From the NCBI GenBank assembly GCA_027489535.1, contig JAIXZO010000018.1, forward strand, positions 248,001-312,000: 64,000 nt of DNA, in the 5' to 3' direction. A program made the translations under genes and the position numbers. Positions 1 through 8,359 of this stretch are shown here, one piece after another (the stretch's first letter is position 1; the number at the start of each line of letters is the position of its first letter). A model generated the notes under the pieces. It was not told the origin of the DNA. It was given only the letters and a program-made list of their open reading frames with translations, and ran no database searches. The stretch is from Hyphomicrobiales bacterium. Lineage in GTDB: Bacteria > Pseudomonadota > Alphaproteobacteria > Rhizobiales > Beijerinckiaceae.

Positions 1-389
1 CCGACAACGTGTTCTTCATCGGCTCGAAACTGTCCGGACTGATCGACTTCTATTTCGCCTGCACCGACGCCTTCGCCTACGACCTCGCGATCTGCCTGAA
101 CGCCTGGTGCTTCGAGATGGACGGCTCGTTCAATCTCACCAAGGGTCAGGCGATGATCGCCGGCTATCGCCGCGTGCGCGAGCTCGAACCGGCCGAAGTC
201 CATGCGCTGCCGGTGCTGTGCCGGGGCGCGGCCTTGCGCTTCATGCTCACGAGGCTGGTCGATTGGCTCAACGTGCCGCCCGGCGCGCTGGTGAAGCCGA
301 AGGATCCGCTCGAATATTACAAGAAGCTCCGCTTTCATCAGCGCGCCGAAAGCGCCGCCGATTACGGCCTCGTCGGCGTTCCGGCATGA
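1..389 (+). CDS. thrB: Homoserine kinase, C-terminal part (cut by window start)
   Basis: The last ~129 residues of a choline-kinase-fold homoserine kinase (type II ThrB), which phosphorylates homoserine in threonine synthesis in the cytoplasm. The reading frame is already open at base 3, so the gene starts before the window and its ATP-binding part is missing here. The visible piece has the DLAICLNAW segment after the metal-binding region and the helical C-terminus typical of alphaproteobacterial ThrB, ending in [11 protein letters not shown] and a short charged tail. The stop codon overlaps the start of rnhA (ATGA at 386-389), so the two are probably co-translated. Identification rests on family resemblance of the C-terminal half only. 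Confidence 0.85.
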   Translation, partial: DNVFFIGSKLSGLIDFYFACTDAFAYDLAICLNAWCFEMDGSFNLTKGQAMIAGYRRVRELEPAEVHALPVLCRGAALRFMLTRLVDWLNVPPGALVKPKDPLEYYKKLRFHQRAESAADYGLVGVPA

Positions 390-835
390 GCGGACGGGTG
401 ACGATCTATACCGACGGCGCGTGCTCCGGGAATCCCGGCCCGGGGGGCTGGGGCGCGATGCTGATCTACGGCGACAAGACCATGGAATTGTCGGGCGGCG
501 AGCCGCACACCACCAACAACCGCATGGAATTGACCGCGGCGATCATGGGCCTCGAAACGCTCAAGCGCCCCTGCGCCGTCGACTTGTGGACCGACAGCCA
601 ATATCTGCGCCAAGGCGTGACCTCGTGGATGTACGGGTGGAAGGCCAACGGCTGGAAGACCGCGGACAAGAAGCCCGTCAAGAACGTGGACCTCTGGCAG
701 CGGCTCGACGAAGCCCGCGCCCGCCACGACGTCGCCTTCCACTGGGTGAAGGGCCATGCGGGCCATGCCGAAAACGAGCGCGTCGACGAATTGGCGCGCG
801 AGGGCATGAAGCCGTTTATGCCCGCCAAGGGCTGA
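386..835 (+). CDS. rnhA: Ribonuclease HI
   Basis: A 149-residue RNase HI, which cuts the RNA strand of RNA-DNA hybrids during replication and repair. The catalytic residues fall exactly at the Escherichia coli positions: D10 (in [11 protein letters not shown]), E48 (in NRMEL), D70 (in TDSQY), H124 (in VKGHAGH) and D134 (in ERVDELA). Length is normal for the family. The ATG at 386 overlaps the thrB stop, which fixes the start and suggests translational coupling; purD follows 51 bases later on the same strand. Nothing unusual. Confidence 0.97.
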   Translation: MSGRVTIYTDGACSGNPGPGGWGAMLIYGDKTMELSGGEPHTTNNRMELTAAIMGLETLKRPCAVDLWTDSQYLRQGVTSWMYGWKANGWKTADKKPVKNVDLWQRLDEARARHDVAFHWVKGHAGHAENERVDELAREGMKPFMPAKG

Positions 836-886
836 ACCGTCCCGGCAGCGTGCGCAGGGTTTTCGAGGCATGAACGGAGTCGAGAC

Positions 887-2173
887 ATGAACGTTCTTCT
901 GATCGGGTCCGGCGGTCGCGAGCATGCCTTGGCGTGGGCGCTTTCCAAGAGCCCGCAGCTCGAACGCCTCTACGTCTCTCCCGGCAATCCCGGGACCGCG
1001 AAGCTCGGCGAAAACGTCGTGATCGACGTGGCGGACCACGCCGCCGTCATCGCCTTCTGCCGCCTCAACCGCATCGGCTTCGTCATCGTCGGCCCGGAAG
1101 CGCCGCTCGTGGCGGGGCTCGTGAACGATTTGGCCGCGGCCGGCATCCTCTGCTTCGGCCCGTCGCGCGAGGCCGCCCGGTTGGAAGGCTCGAAAGCCTT
1201 TACGAAGGCCCTTTGCGACGAAGCCCGCGTACCGACCGCCGCCTATGCGCGCTTCACCGAAGCCGAGCCCGCCAAGGCCTATGTCCGCACGCAAGGCGCG
1301 CCCATCGTGGTGAAGGCCGACGGGCTTGCGGCGGGCAAGGGCGTCGTGGTGGCCGCGAGCGTCGCGGAAGCCGAAGCCGCCGTCGACATGATGTTTTCCG
1401 GCGGCCTCGGCGCGGCGGGTGCGGAAGTCGTCATCGAGGAATGCCTGATCGGCGAAGAAGCCTCGTTCTTCGTGCTCTGCGACGGCGACACGGCCCTGCC
1501 GCTCGCCTCGGCGCAGGACCACAAGCGCGTCGGCGACGGCGATACGGGGCCTAATACCGGCGGCATGGGCGCCTATTCGCCCGCCCCCGTGATGACGGCG
1601 GAGGTCGAGCGCCGCACGATGGAGGAGATCGTCCTCCCCTCGGTGCGGGCGATGAAGGCACGGGGCACGCCGTTTCGCGGGGTGCTGTTCGCCGGGCTGA
1701 TGATCACCGCCGCCGGGCCGAAGCTGATCGAATACAATGTCCGCTTCGGCGACCCCGAATGCGAAGTGCTGATGCCGCGCCTCGCGACCGACCTCTTGGA
1801 CCTGCTGATCGCATCGGCCGAAGGCCGGTTGAACGAGAAGACCGTCGCTTGGCGGCCGGAAGCGGCGCTCACGGTCGTCTTCGCGGCGGAAAACTATCCG
1901 GGCAAGCCGGTGACGGGCACGGAAATCCGCAACGTGGCGGCGGCGGAGGCCAAGCCCGACGTGCTCGTCTTCCATGCGGGCACCAAGACCGACCCCACGG
2001 GCCGTCTGCTGGCTGCGGGAGGGCGGGTGCTCGCGGTTACCGCCTTGGGCGCGACGGTGCGAGAAGCGCAGACCAGAGCCTATGACGCACTGGCCGCCAT
2101 CGATTGGCCCGGCGGCTTCCACCGCACGGATATCGGCCGCTTGGCGGTGGAGCGCGAGGAAGGCCGGGGCTGA
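887..2173 (+). CDS. purD: Phosphoribosylamine-glycine ligase
   Basis: A 428-residue GARS enzyme that joins glycine to phosphoribosylamine with ATP in de novo purine synthesis. It opens with the N-domain motif [14 protein letters not shown], carries GPEAPLVAG, the ATP-grasp segment [11 protein letters not shown] and the Mg/ATP-binding RFGDPECEV near residue 290. The length equals the bacterial norm. The ATG at 887 is preceded by a purine-rich GGAG sequence. It probably shares a transcript with thrB and rnhA; the next gene starts 73 bases downstream. Confidence 0.97.
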   Translation: MNVLLIGSGGREHALAWALSKSPQLERLYVSPGNPGTAKLGENVVIDVADHAAVIAFCRLNRIGFVIVGPEAPLVAGLVNDLAAAGILCFGPSREAARLEGSKAFTKALCDEARVPTAAYARFTEAEPAKAYVRTQGAPIVVKADGLAAGKGVVVAASVAEAEAAVDMMFSGGLGAAGAEVVIEECLIGEEASFFVLCDGDTALPLASAQDHKRVGDGDTGPNTGGMGAYSPAPVMTAEVERRTMEEIVLPSVRAMKARGTPFRGVLFAGLMITAAGPKLIEYNVRFGDPECEVLMPRLATDLLDLLIASAEGRLNEKTVAWRPEAALTVVFAAENYPGKPVTGTEIRNVAAAEAKPDVLVFHAGTKTDPTGRLLAAGGRVLAVTALGATVREAQTRAYDALAAIDWPGGFHRTDIGRLAVEREEGRG

Positions 2174-2246
2174 GCGGGGTTCGTCGCGCGTGACCTTCCG
2201 ACGGGAACCGCTATCCTGCGGAAAACGAACCGCAGGGAGGCCGTCC

Positions 2247-3149
2247 ATGTCCGCGACCGACGCATTGTTTCCGGGGTTCGAGAGCCGCGAGATAGAGACG
2301 GCGGCGGGGCGCATCTTCCTGCGCACGGGAGGCTCCGGCCCGCCGCTGCTGCTGATCCACGGCTTTCCGCAGACGCATGCGATGTGGCACCGGGTGGCGC
2401 CGCAGCTGGCGGAGCATTTCAGCCTCGTGATGCCGGACCTGCGCGGCTACGGCCGCTCGAGCGCGCCGCCCGGCGATGCCGGGCACATGACGTATTCCAA
2501 GCGCGCTATGGCCGAGGACATGATCGCGGTGATGGAGGGGCTCGGCCATTCGGCGTTCCGCGTCGTCGGGCATGATCGCGGCGCGCGGGTGGCCTATCGC
2601 CTTGCGCTCGACCATCCCGCCCGCGTGGAACGCCTCGCCTTGCTCGACATCGCGCCGACCGTGACGATGTGGGACACGATGGACGCCGAAAAGGCGATGA
2701 AGGTCTATCATTGGGCGTTCTTGGCGCAGCCGACGCCCATGCCCGAAACCCTCTTGCAAGGCGCGTCCGCGATGTGGCTCGACCACACCATCGCAAGCTG
2801 GTCGCGGGACGGATTGGACGCTTACGATCCCCGCGCGATGGACGACTACCGCGCCTTTTTCGCCGAACCCGCCCGCATCCATGCCTGCTGCGAGGATTAT
2901 CGCGCGGGCGCGACGGTGGACGTGGAGCATGACCGCGCCGATCTCGCGATGACGAAGCGCATCTTCTGCCCGGTCTACGTGCTGTGGGGGACGCGCGGCA
3001 TTCCGGCGGCGGGCGGGCCCCTCAACCAATGGATCCGCACCTTCGCGCCGAGGGCCGAAGGCAAGGCGATCGATGCCGGCCACTTCGTCGCGGAAGAAAA
3101 CCCGCAGGCGACGCTGGATGCCCTTCTTCCCTTCCTGAGCGCCGCATGA
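2247..3149 (+). CDS. Alpha/beta hydrolase, fluoroacetate/haloacetate dehalogenase type
   Basis: A 300-residue cytoplasmic alpha/beta hydrolase. The nucleophile is an aspartate (GHDRGAR, D110) rather than serine, followed by R111 and R114, which in fluoroacetate dehalogenase bind the substrate carboxylate. The halide pocket residues are also present: H155 and W156 in YHWAFLAQ and Y218 in CEDYRAG. D134 and H279 (DAGHF) complete the triad. The numbering is almost identical to the characterised Rhodopseudomonas enzyme FAcD, so the reaction is probably hydrolytic dehalogenation of haloacetates. The start chosen is the ATG at 2247; the frame is open further upstream but there overlaps purD. The stop overlaps the start of the next gene (ATGA at 3146-3149). 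Whether the C-F bond is cleaved cannot be read from sequence. Confidence 0.88.
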   Translation: MSATDALFPGFESREIETAAGRIFLRTGGSGPPLLLIHGFPQTHAMWHRVAPQLAEHFSLVMPDLRGYGRSSAPPGDAGHMTYSKRAMAEDMIAVMEGLGHSAFRVVGHDRGARVAYRLALDHPARVERLALLDIAPTVTMWDTMDAEKAMKVYHWAFLAQPTPMPETLLQGASAMWLDHTIASWSRDGLDAYDPRAMDDYRAFFAEPARIHACCEDYRAGATVDVEHDRADLAMTKRIFCPVYVLWGTRGIPAAGGPLNQWIRTFAPRAEGKAIDAGHFVAEENPQATLDALLPFLSAA

Positions 3150-4234
3150 TGACCAAACTCGACCGGCAAATCGCCTTTTCCGGCACCAAGCCCGTGCCGG
3201 TCGCCCTCGCCTTCGATGCCGCGCATCTCGCGTCATGGCTGGGGGAGCGCGTGCCCGGCATCGGGGACGACCTCGACGTAAGGCAGTTCAAGGGCGGGCA
3301 GTCGAACCCCACATATCTGTTGACTTCCGGCCCTGCGAAATACGTGCTGCGCCGCAAGCCTCCCGGCAAATTGCTGGCCTCCGCCCATGCGGTCGACCGT
3401 GAGTTCAAGGTGCTGTCGGCCTTGTCGGGGGCGGGATTTCCGGTGGCGAAGCCGCTCGCGCATTGCACCGACGAAACCGTGATCGGCACCGAATTCTACG
3501 TCATGGCTCATGTGGACGGCCGCGTGATCTGGGATCCGGCGATGCCGGATTCCGACCCCGTCGAGCGCGCCGCCGTCTATGACGCGATGAACGCGACCTT
3601 GGCGCAGCTGCATGCCTACGATCCCGCCGCCGTCGGTCTCGGCGACTTCGGACGCGCGGAGGGCTATGTCGGGCGTCAGGTAAAGCGGTGGAGCGAAAAT
3701 TACCGCGCAAGTGCGACCGAAAGCATTCCCGAAATGGATCGCCTTGCTGCGTGGCTTCCCGACAACCTGCCGCCGGGCGGCCGTGCCGCAATCGTGCACG
3801 GCGACTATCGGCTCGACAATCTGATCCTCGCGTCCGATGCGCCGAAGGTTGCGGCCGTGCTGGATTGGGAACTCGCGACGCTGGGCGATCCGCTCGCGGA
3901 CGCGGTCTATCACTTCATGACGTGGGTGATGCCGCGCTCGGAGACGGGCGCGGGGACGGGCAGCCTGCTCGGCGCCGATTTCGTCGCCCTCGGGATCCCG
4001 AAGCTGGAGGACTATGCGCAGACCTATGCATTGCGCGCCGGTCTTTCCGATCTCCCGCATTTCGAGACCTATCTCGCCTATAATCTCTTCCGGCTCGCCG
4101 CGATCCTGCAGGGCATCGTCGGCCGCGTGCGCGACGGCACCGCCTCCAATGAAAACGCCGCCGCCATGGCCGCCCAAGTCCGCCCCCTCGCCGCGACGGC
4201 GTGGACCTATGCGGTGAAGGCGGGCGCGCGCTAA
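3146..4234 (+). CDS. Phosphotransferase family protein (APH fold, ACAD10-like)
   Basis: A 362-residue kinase-fold protein of the aminoglycoside phosphotransferase superfamily, in the branch often encoded beside acyl-CoA dehydrogenases. Visible elements are the nucleotide-binding GQSNPTYLL, the lysine in YVLRRKPPGKLL, the catalytic loop HGDYRLDNL and the metal-binding VLDWELATLGDPLAD. The substrate is unknown for most members; phosphorylated hydroxy-acyl compounds are known for relatives. The first of two adjacent ATGs (3146, 3149) overlaps the dehalogenase stop, so the two genes are probably translated together. Confidence 0.85.
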   Translation: MMTKLDRQIAFSGTKPVPVALAFDAAHLASWLGERVPGIGDDLDVRQFKGGQSNPTYLLTSGPAKYVLRRKPPGKLLASAHAVDREFKVLSALSGAGFPVAKPLAHCTDETVIGTEFYVMAHVDGRVIWDPAMPDSDPVERAAVYDAMNATLAQLHAYDPAAVGLGDFGRAEGYVGRQVKRWSENYRASATESIPEMDRLAAWLPDNLPPGGRAAIVHGDYRLDNLILASDAPKVAAVLDWELATLGDPLADAVYHFMTWVMPRSETGAGTGSLLGADFVALGIPKLEDYAQTYALRAGLSDLPHFETYLAYNLFRLAAILQGIVGRVRDGTASNENAAAMAAQVRPLAATAWTYAVKAGAR

Positions 4235-4244
4235 GCTTCGCCGC

Positions 4245-5123
4245 ATGACCGCCAAGCGACCCTCGTCCGAGCCTTCCGTCGCCCTTGCTTTGGGCGGCGG
4301 CGGCGCGCGCGGGCTGTCGCATATCGTGGTGCTGGAAGCCTTCGACGAACTCGGCATCAAGCCCGCCGCCATCGCGGGTACGTCCATCGGGGCCATCGTC
4401 GGCGCGGCCTATGCGGCCGGCATCCCCGCGAAAAACTTGCGCCGCCACGTGCTCGACCGCTTCCGCGACCCCACGCGCGTGCTCTCGCAACTGCTCGAAG
4501 CCCGCGTCGGCAAGATCACCGACCTGTTCGTGAAGGGGCTCGCCAACCCCGTCCTCGTCGACGCCGAAAAGGTGCTCGATCTGTTTTGGCCGAAGGACGT
4601 GCCTGACTTCTTCGAGGATCTGGAGATTCCCTTCATCGCGATTGCGACGGATTATTACGCGCGGTGCGAAACGGCGATCGACTCCGGCCCGCTTGTGTCC
4701 GCGGTCGCCGCATCCATGGCGGTGCCGGGTCTCGTGCGCCCGGTCACCATCGACGGGCGCTTCCTGATCGACGGCGGCGTGGTGAACCCCCTGCCCTTCG
4801 ACCGGCTCGCGAACCGTGCGCAATACGTCGTCGCGGTCGACGTCGCGGGCGGGCCGGCCGGTGACACGAGCGTCCGCCCGGAACCGTTCGAAGCGATGTT
4901 GGGCGCGACGCAGATCATGCAGGGCGCGATCGTCGCCGAGAAACTGGCGGTACGCGGCCCCGATCTCCTGATCCGGCCGGACGTGGAACGCTATCGCGTG
5001 CTCGACTTCCTCAAGACGAAGGCGATCCTGCACGCGGCCGAACCGTGCCGCGAGGAGGTCAAGCGCGGCCTCGCCGCCCTGTTCGAGAAGCCCGTTACCG
5101 TCGCGCGGCGAAAAAAGACCTGA
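4245..5123 (+). CDS. Patatin-like phospholipase family protein
   Basis: A 292-residue patatin-fold lipid acyl hydrolase, resembling the RssA group. It has the oxyanion GGGGARG at residues 17-23, the nucleophile elbow GTSIG (S47) and the catalytic Asp motif DGG in LIDGGVVNPLP, so the Ser-Asp dyad is intact. No signal peptide or membrane segment is seen, so action is likely cytoplasmic or at the inner membrane face. The start is 10 bases after the previous stop. Its 3' end overlaps the oppositely oriented tadA by 29 bases. The substrate cannot be inferred. Confidence 0.87.
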   Translation: MTAKRPSSEPSVALALGGGGARGLSHIVVLEAFDELGIKPAAIAGTSIGAIVGAAYAAGIPAKNLRRHVLDRFRDPTRVLSQLLEARVGKITDLFVKGLANPVLVDAEKVLDLFWPKDVPDFFEDLEIPFIAIATDYYARCETAIDSGPLVSAVAASMAVPGLVRPVTIDGRFLIDGGVVNPLPFDRLANRAQYVVAVDVAGGPAGDTSVRPEPFEAMLGATQIMQGAIVAEKLAVRGPDLLIRPDVERYRVLDFLKTKAILHAAEPCREEVKRGLAALFEKPVTVARRKKT

Positions 5124-5562
5124 GCAGCTCCGCCGCTTCGCTTTCGCGCAGCCCGCCGTAAACCTCCGGCGCGTGATGGCAGGTCGGCTGCCCGAAAAAG
5201 CGCGGGCCGTGCTCCACCGCCCCGCCTTTCGGGTCGGAGGCCGAAAAATAGACCCGCCGGATGCGCGCAAAAGAAATTGCGGCCGCGCACATGGCGCAGG
5301 GTTCGAGCGTCACATAGAGGTCGCAACCGATCAGCCGCTCGGAGCCGACGACGGCGCATGCGGCGCGAATGGCCAGCATTTCGGCATGCGCGGTGGGGTC
5401 GCGGTCCTCCAAAGTGCGGTTTCCCGCCTCCGCGAGCACTTTTCCGTCGCGTACGACCACCGCCCCGACGGGCACCTCGCCGCGCGCGGCGGCGCGTCTC
5501 GCGGCGTCGAAAGCGACGTCCAGAGGGGTCGAAACGGGCGCGGGCTGGAGGACTGAGGACAT
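5095..5562 (-). CDS. tadA: tRNA adenosine(34) deaminase / nucleoside deaminase
   Basis: A 155-residue zinc deaminase that converts A34 to inosine in the tRNA-Arg(ACG) wobble position. The active site is complete: H59 and E61 in TAHAEM and the zinc cysteines C89 and C92 in LEPCAMC. The RRVYF and GAVEHG segments downstream are typical of TadA. The start at 5562 is the first ATG, 53 bases from the divergent RluB-like gene, so the two probably share a promoter region. The 3' end runs 29 bases into the patatin gene. A related guanine or cytosine deaminase is less likely, given the PCAMCAGA-type motif and length. Confidence 0.9.
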   Translation of the reverse strand: MSSVLQPAPVSTPLDVAFDAARRAAARGEVPVGAVVVRDGKVLAEAGNRTLEDRDPTAHAEMLAIRAACAVVGSERLIGCDLYVTLEPCAMCAAAISFARIRRVYFSASDPKGGAVEHGPRFFGQPTCHHAPEVYGGLRESEAAELLRSFFAARR

Positions 5563-5615
5563 TTTTCGGGTGGCTTGCACTCGCAACGGGTCGCACACTC
5601 TGCTATCAGCGCGCG

Positions 5616-8342
5616 ATGACCGACAACAGCAAAAACAGCGGCGGCGGCGGCAAAGGCCGTCCGCCCCGGGATACCGATTCCCGCCGCCCCTCGTCCCGTT
5701 CCGATCGCCCGCAAGGGTCCGGCGGCGACCGTCCCTTCCGCGCACGTCCCGACGGTGATCGTCCGGCACGCCCGCAAGGTGACCGACCCTATCGCGCGCG
5801 CCCTGAAGGCGACCGCCCCCGCAACGACGGCGACCGCCCCTTCCGGGCGCGTCCCGACGGTGATCGTCCCCGTCCGCAAGGCGACCGGCCGTTCCGGGCC
5901 CGTCCCGAGGGCGACCGTCCCCGTCCGCAGGGTGACCGCCCTTACGCGTCGCGCGGCGACCGACCTCAAGGCGACCGCCCGTTCCGCGCGCGTCCCGACG
6001 GAGATCGGCCCCGCCCCGACGGCGATCGGCCCTTCCGTGCACGTCCCGACGGCGACCGCCCGCGTCCTCAGGGTGACCGTCCCTTCCGCGCCCGCAGCGA
6101 AGGCGGCGACCGCCCGTTCCGTTCCCGCGACGACCGTCCTCAGGGCGACCGCCCGAACTTCCGTCCGCGTGACGATCGCGGTGGGGACCGGCCGTTCCGC
6201 TCGCGCGACGACCGCCCGCAGGGCGACCGTCCGTTCCGCGCCCGCCCGGACGGCGACCGTCCCGTCCGCAATCGCGAGGAAGGTGCGGCCTCTGCCCGCC
6301 CGCGTTTCGAGGATCGCGGCCGCGGCGGCCCGGAACAGCGCGAGAAGGGTCCGAAGATCCGCAAGTCCTTCTCGGACCGCATCGCGAAGGTGATCGCGCG
6401 CGCCGGGCTGTGTTCGCGTCGTGACGCCGAAGCATGGATCGAAGCCGGCCGCGTGGCCGTCAACGGCACCATTCTCACGAGCCCCGCGCTGGACGTGACA
6501 GAACGCGACGTCGTGACCGTGGACGGGACGCAGCTCCCGAGCAAGGAGCGCACGCGCCTGTTCCTCTATCACAAGCCCCGCGGGCTCGTGACGACGGCAT
6601 GGGACCCCGAAGGCCGCCCGACGGTATTCGGTTCGCTCCCGGCCGGTTTGCCGCGCGTGGTCACCATCGGCCGCCTCGACATCAACACCGAGGGCCTGCT
6701 GCTGCTGACCAATGACGGCGGGCTCGCCCGCGTCGTGTCGCTTCCCGACACCGGCTGGCTGCGGCGCTACCGGGTGCGCGCCTACGGCGACATCACGCAG
6801 GCCGATCTCGATGCGCTGCGCAACGGCGTGACCATCGACGACATGCATTACGGCCCCATCGAAGCCGAAATCGAACGTGAGACGGGCGACAACGTCTGGA
6901 TTACGCTCGGCATCCGCGAGGGCAAGAACCGCGAGGTCAAGCGCGTCCTCGAGCATCTCGGCCTCGTGGTGAACCGCCTCATCCGCGTCTCCTTCGGCCC
7001 GTTCCAGCTCAACGACCTGCCGGAAGGCTCGGTCGAAGAGGTGCGTACCGCGGTGCTGCAGGACCAGCTCGGCCCGGCGCTGGCCGCGCAGGGCGAATGC
7101 GACTTCGAAGCGCCGGTGTTCGTCTATGAGGACGAGGACTATCACCCCAAGAAGCGCGAATGGCAGGGCCGCCCCGGCGAGGGCGAGCGTCGGCCGCGCG
7201 GCGACGGCGCACGCTTCGGCGAACGCGACCGCAGCCGCCCCGTCGAACGTTTCGGCCCCGCGCCGGACGCCGACGCCCGGCCGAAGCGCCGCGCCCCGAC
7301 CGAGCCGCTGCGCTCGATCTGGCGCGCCGACGAGGACGAGGAAGGCCGTGCCGAGAAGGCCCGCGTGCCGCGTCGCGGCGCGGACCCCAAAGCCGCCCGT
7401 ACCGAGAGCGCCGAGCGTGATCACGAGCGCACAGGACGCATCGAAAGCACGAGCGGCCGCAAGGTTCTCGTCGAGCGCGTGAAGTCCGAGCCGCGCGAGG
7501 AGATCCGCGAGGAACCCCGCGCGCCCCGTCGCGACGAGGGCGAACGCTCGTTCCGTCCGCGCGAGGACCGTCCCCGTCAGGATCGCGGTGATCGGCCGTA
7601 CACTCCGCGCGCCGACCGTCCGCAGGGTGATCGGCCGAACTTCCGTCCGCGTGAAGGCGGCGGCGGAGACCGGCCTTACACCCCGCGCGGCGACCGTCCG
7701 CAGGGGGATCGTCCGAGCTTCCGCCCGCGTGAAGATCGCGGCGGAGACCGGCCCTACACCCCGCGCGGCGACCGTCCGCAGGGCGACCGTCCGAGCTTCC
7801 GTCCGCGTGAAGGCGGCGGCGGAGACCGGCCCTACACCCCGCGCGGCGACCGGCCGCAAGGGGACCGTCCGAACTTCCGTCCCCGTGAAGATCGCGGCGG
7901 AGACCGGCCCTACACTCCGCGCGGCGACCGCCCGCAGGGCGACCGTCCGAACTTCCGTCCCCGTGAAGATCGCGGCGGAGACCGGCCCTACACTCCGCGC
8001 GGCGACCGCCCGCAGGCGGATCGCCCGAGCTTCCCTCCGCGTGAAGATCGCGGCGGCGACAGGCCCTACACTCCGCGCGGCGATCGCCCGCAGGGTGATC
8101 GGCCGCAGGGGGATCGTGCGTTCAAACCGCGCAGCGATCGTCCTGAAGGCGGCGGTCGTTCCTTCGGGGGCGGCGGTGGAGGCGGCGCAGGCCGTTCCTT
8201 CGGCGGCAAGCCTTCGGGCGGCGGCGGGCGTCCCTTCGGGGGCAAGCCCTCCGGCGGCGGCGGTCGTCCGTTCGGCGGCAAGCCTTCCGGCGGCGGAGGT
8301 CGGCCCTCGGGCGGCGCGGGTCGTCCGCGTCGCGGCGATTGA
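5616..8342 (+). CDS. RluB/RsuA-family pseudouridine synthase with long repetitive N- and C-terminal tails
   Basis: A 908-residue protein, about three times the usual size. The core is ordinary: an S4 RNA-binding domain at about residues 250-305 (SDRIAKVIARAGLCSRRDAEAWI) and a pseudouridine synthase domain to about 505, with catalytic D355 in GRLDINTEGL. By family it should modify helix 89 of 23S rRNA (U2605) or a related site. The core is flanked by two low-complexity regions. Residues ~40-220 contain 20 GDRP motifs (GDRPFRARPDGDRPRPQ-like units). Residues ~658-830 contain seven copies of a ~26-residue unit starting GDRPYTPR and ending FRPRE plus DRGG or GGGG. The protein ends in Gly-rich GGKPSGGGGRPF repeats. 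The tails are rich in Arg, Asp, Gly and Pro and are presumably disordered, possibly binding RNA. The start is the ATG at 5616, the first one lying outside tadA. Confidence 0.9.
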   Translation: MTDNSKNSGGGGKGRPPRDTDSRRPSSRSDRPQGSGGDRPFRARPDGDRPARPQGDRPYRARPEGDRPRNDGDRPFRARPDGDRPRPQGDRPFRARPEGDRPRPQGDRPYASRGDRPQGDRPFRARPDGDRPRPDGDRPFRARPDGDRPRPQGDRPFRARSEGGDRPFRSRDDRPQGDRPNFRPRDDRGGDRPFRSRDDRPQGDRPFRARPDGDRPVRNREEGAASARPRFEDRGRGGPEQREKGPKIRKSFSDRIAKVIARAGLCSRRDAEAWIEAGRVAVNGTILTSPALDVTERDVVTVDGTQLPSKERTRLFLYHKPRGLVTTAWDPEGRPTVFGSLPAGLPRVVTIGRLDINTEGLLLLTNDGGLARVVSLPDTGWLRRYRVRAYGDITQADLDALRNGVTIDDMHYGPIEAEIERETGDNVWITLGIREGKNREVKRVLEHLGLVVNRLIRVSFGPFQLNDLPEGSVEEVRTAVLQDQLGPALAAQGECDFEAPVFVYEDEDYHPKKREWQGRPGEGERRPRGDGARFGERDRSRPVERFGPAPDADARPKRRAPTEPLRSIWRADEDEEGRAEKARVPRRGADPKAARTESAERDHERTGRIESTSGRKVLVERVKSEPREEIREEPRAPRRDEGERSFRPREDRPRQDRGDRPYTPRADRPQGDRPNFRPREGGGGDRPYTPRGDRPQGDRPSFRPREDRGGDRPYTPRGDRPQGDRPSFRPREGGGGDRPYTPRGDRPQGDRPNFRPREDRGGDRPYTPRGDRPQGDRPNFRPREDRGGDRPYTPRGDRPQADRPSFPPREDRGGDRPYTPRGDRPQGDRPQGDRAFKPRSDRPEGGGRSFGGGGGGGAGRSFGGKPSGGGGRPFGGKPSGGGGRPFGGKPSGGGGRPSGGAGRPRRGD
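5724..6280 (+). repeat. N-terminal GDRP coding repeat of the RluB-like gene
   Basis: Imperfect tandem coding repeats with 20 GDRP motifs. The main unit is about 17 residues (51 bases), reading GDRPFRARPDGDRPRPQ with F/Y, D/E and Q/N exchanges. Synonymous differences are frequent, so this block looks older or more selected than the C-terminal one. Confidence 0.88.
7587..8115 (+). repeat. C-terminal 78-base coding tandem repeat of the RluB-like gene
   Basis: Seven copies of a ~26-codon unit of the form GDRPYTPRGDRPQGDRP, then N/S-FRPRE, then DRGG or GGGG. Several copies are nearly identical at the nucleotide level (for example the units around 7880-8000), which suggests recent duplication by slippage or recombination. 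The last copies degenerate (ADRPSFPPRE, then a shortened QGDRPQGDRAF). Confidence 0.9.
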
Positions 8343-8359
8343 ACGGAGCACGACGCGCG

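Noticed and set aside
1974-2246. N-terminal extension of the dehalogenase frame into purD
   Set aside because: It overlaps purD for ~200 bases in another frame, and the family N-terminus begins at the ATG at 2247.
362-2326. Long minus-strand open frames opposite rnhA and purD (and similar ones opposite mutL, ileS and the RluB-like gene)
   Set aside because: High GC at third positions removes stops on the other strand. The plus-strand proteins have complete motifs and the antisense ones none.
7587-8115. Regularly spaced near-identical repeats that look like a CRISPR array at first sight
   Set aside because: They lie in frame inside a single long gene, units abut without unique spacers, and every unit encodes the same peptide. 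No cas genes are present.
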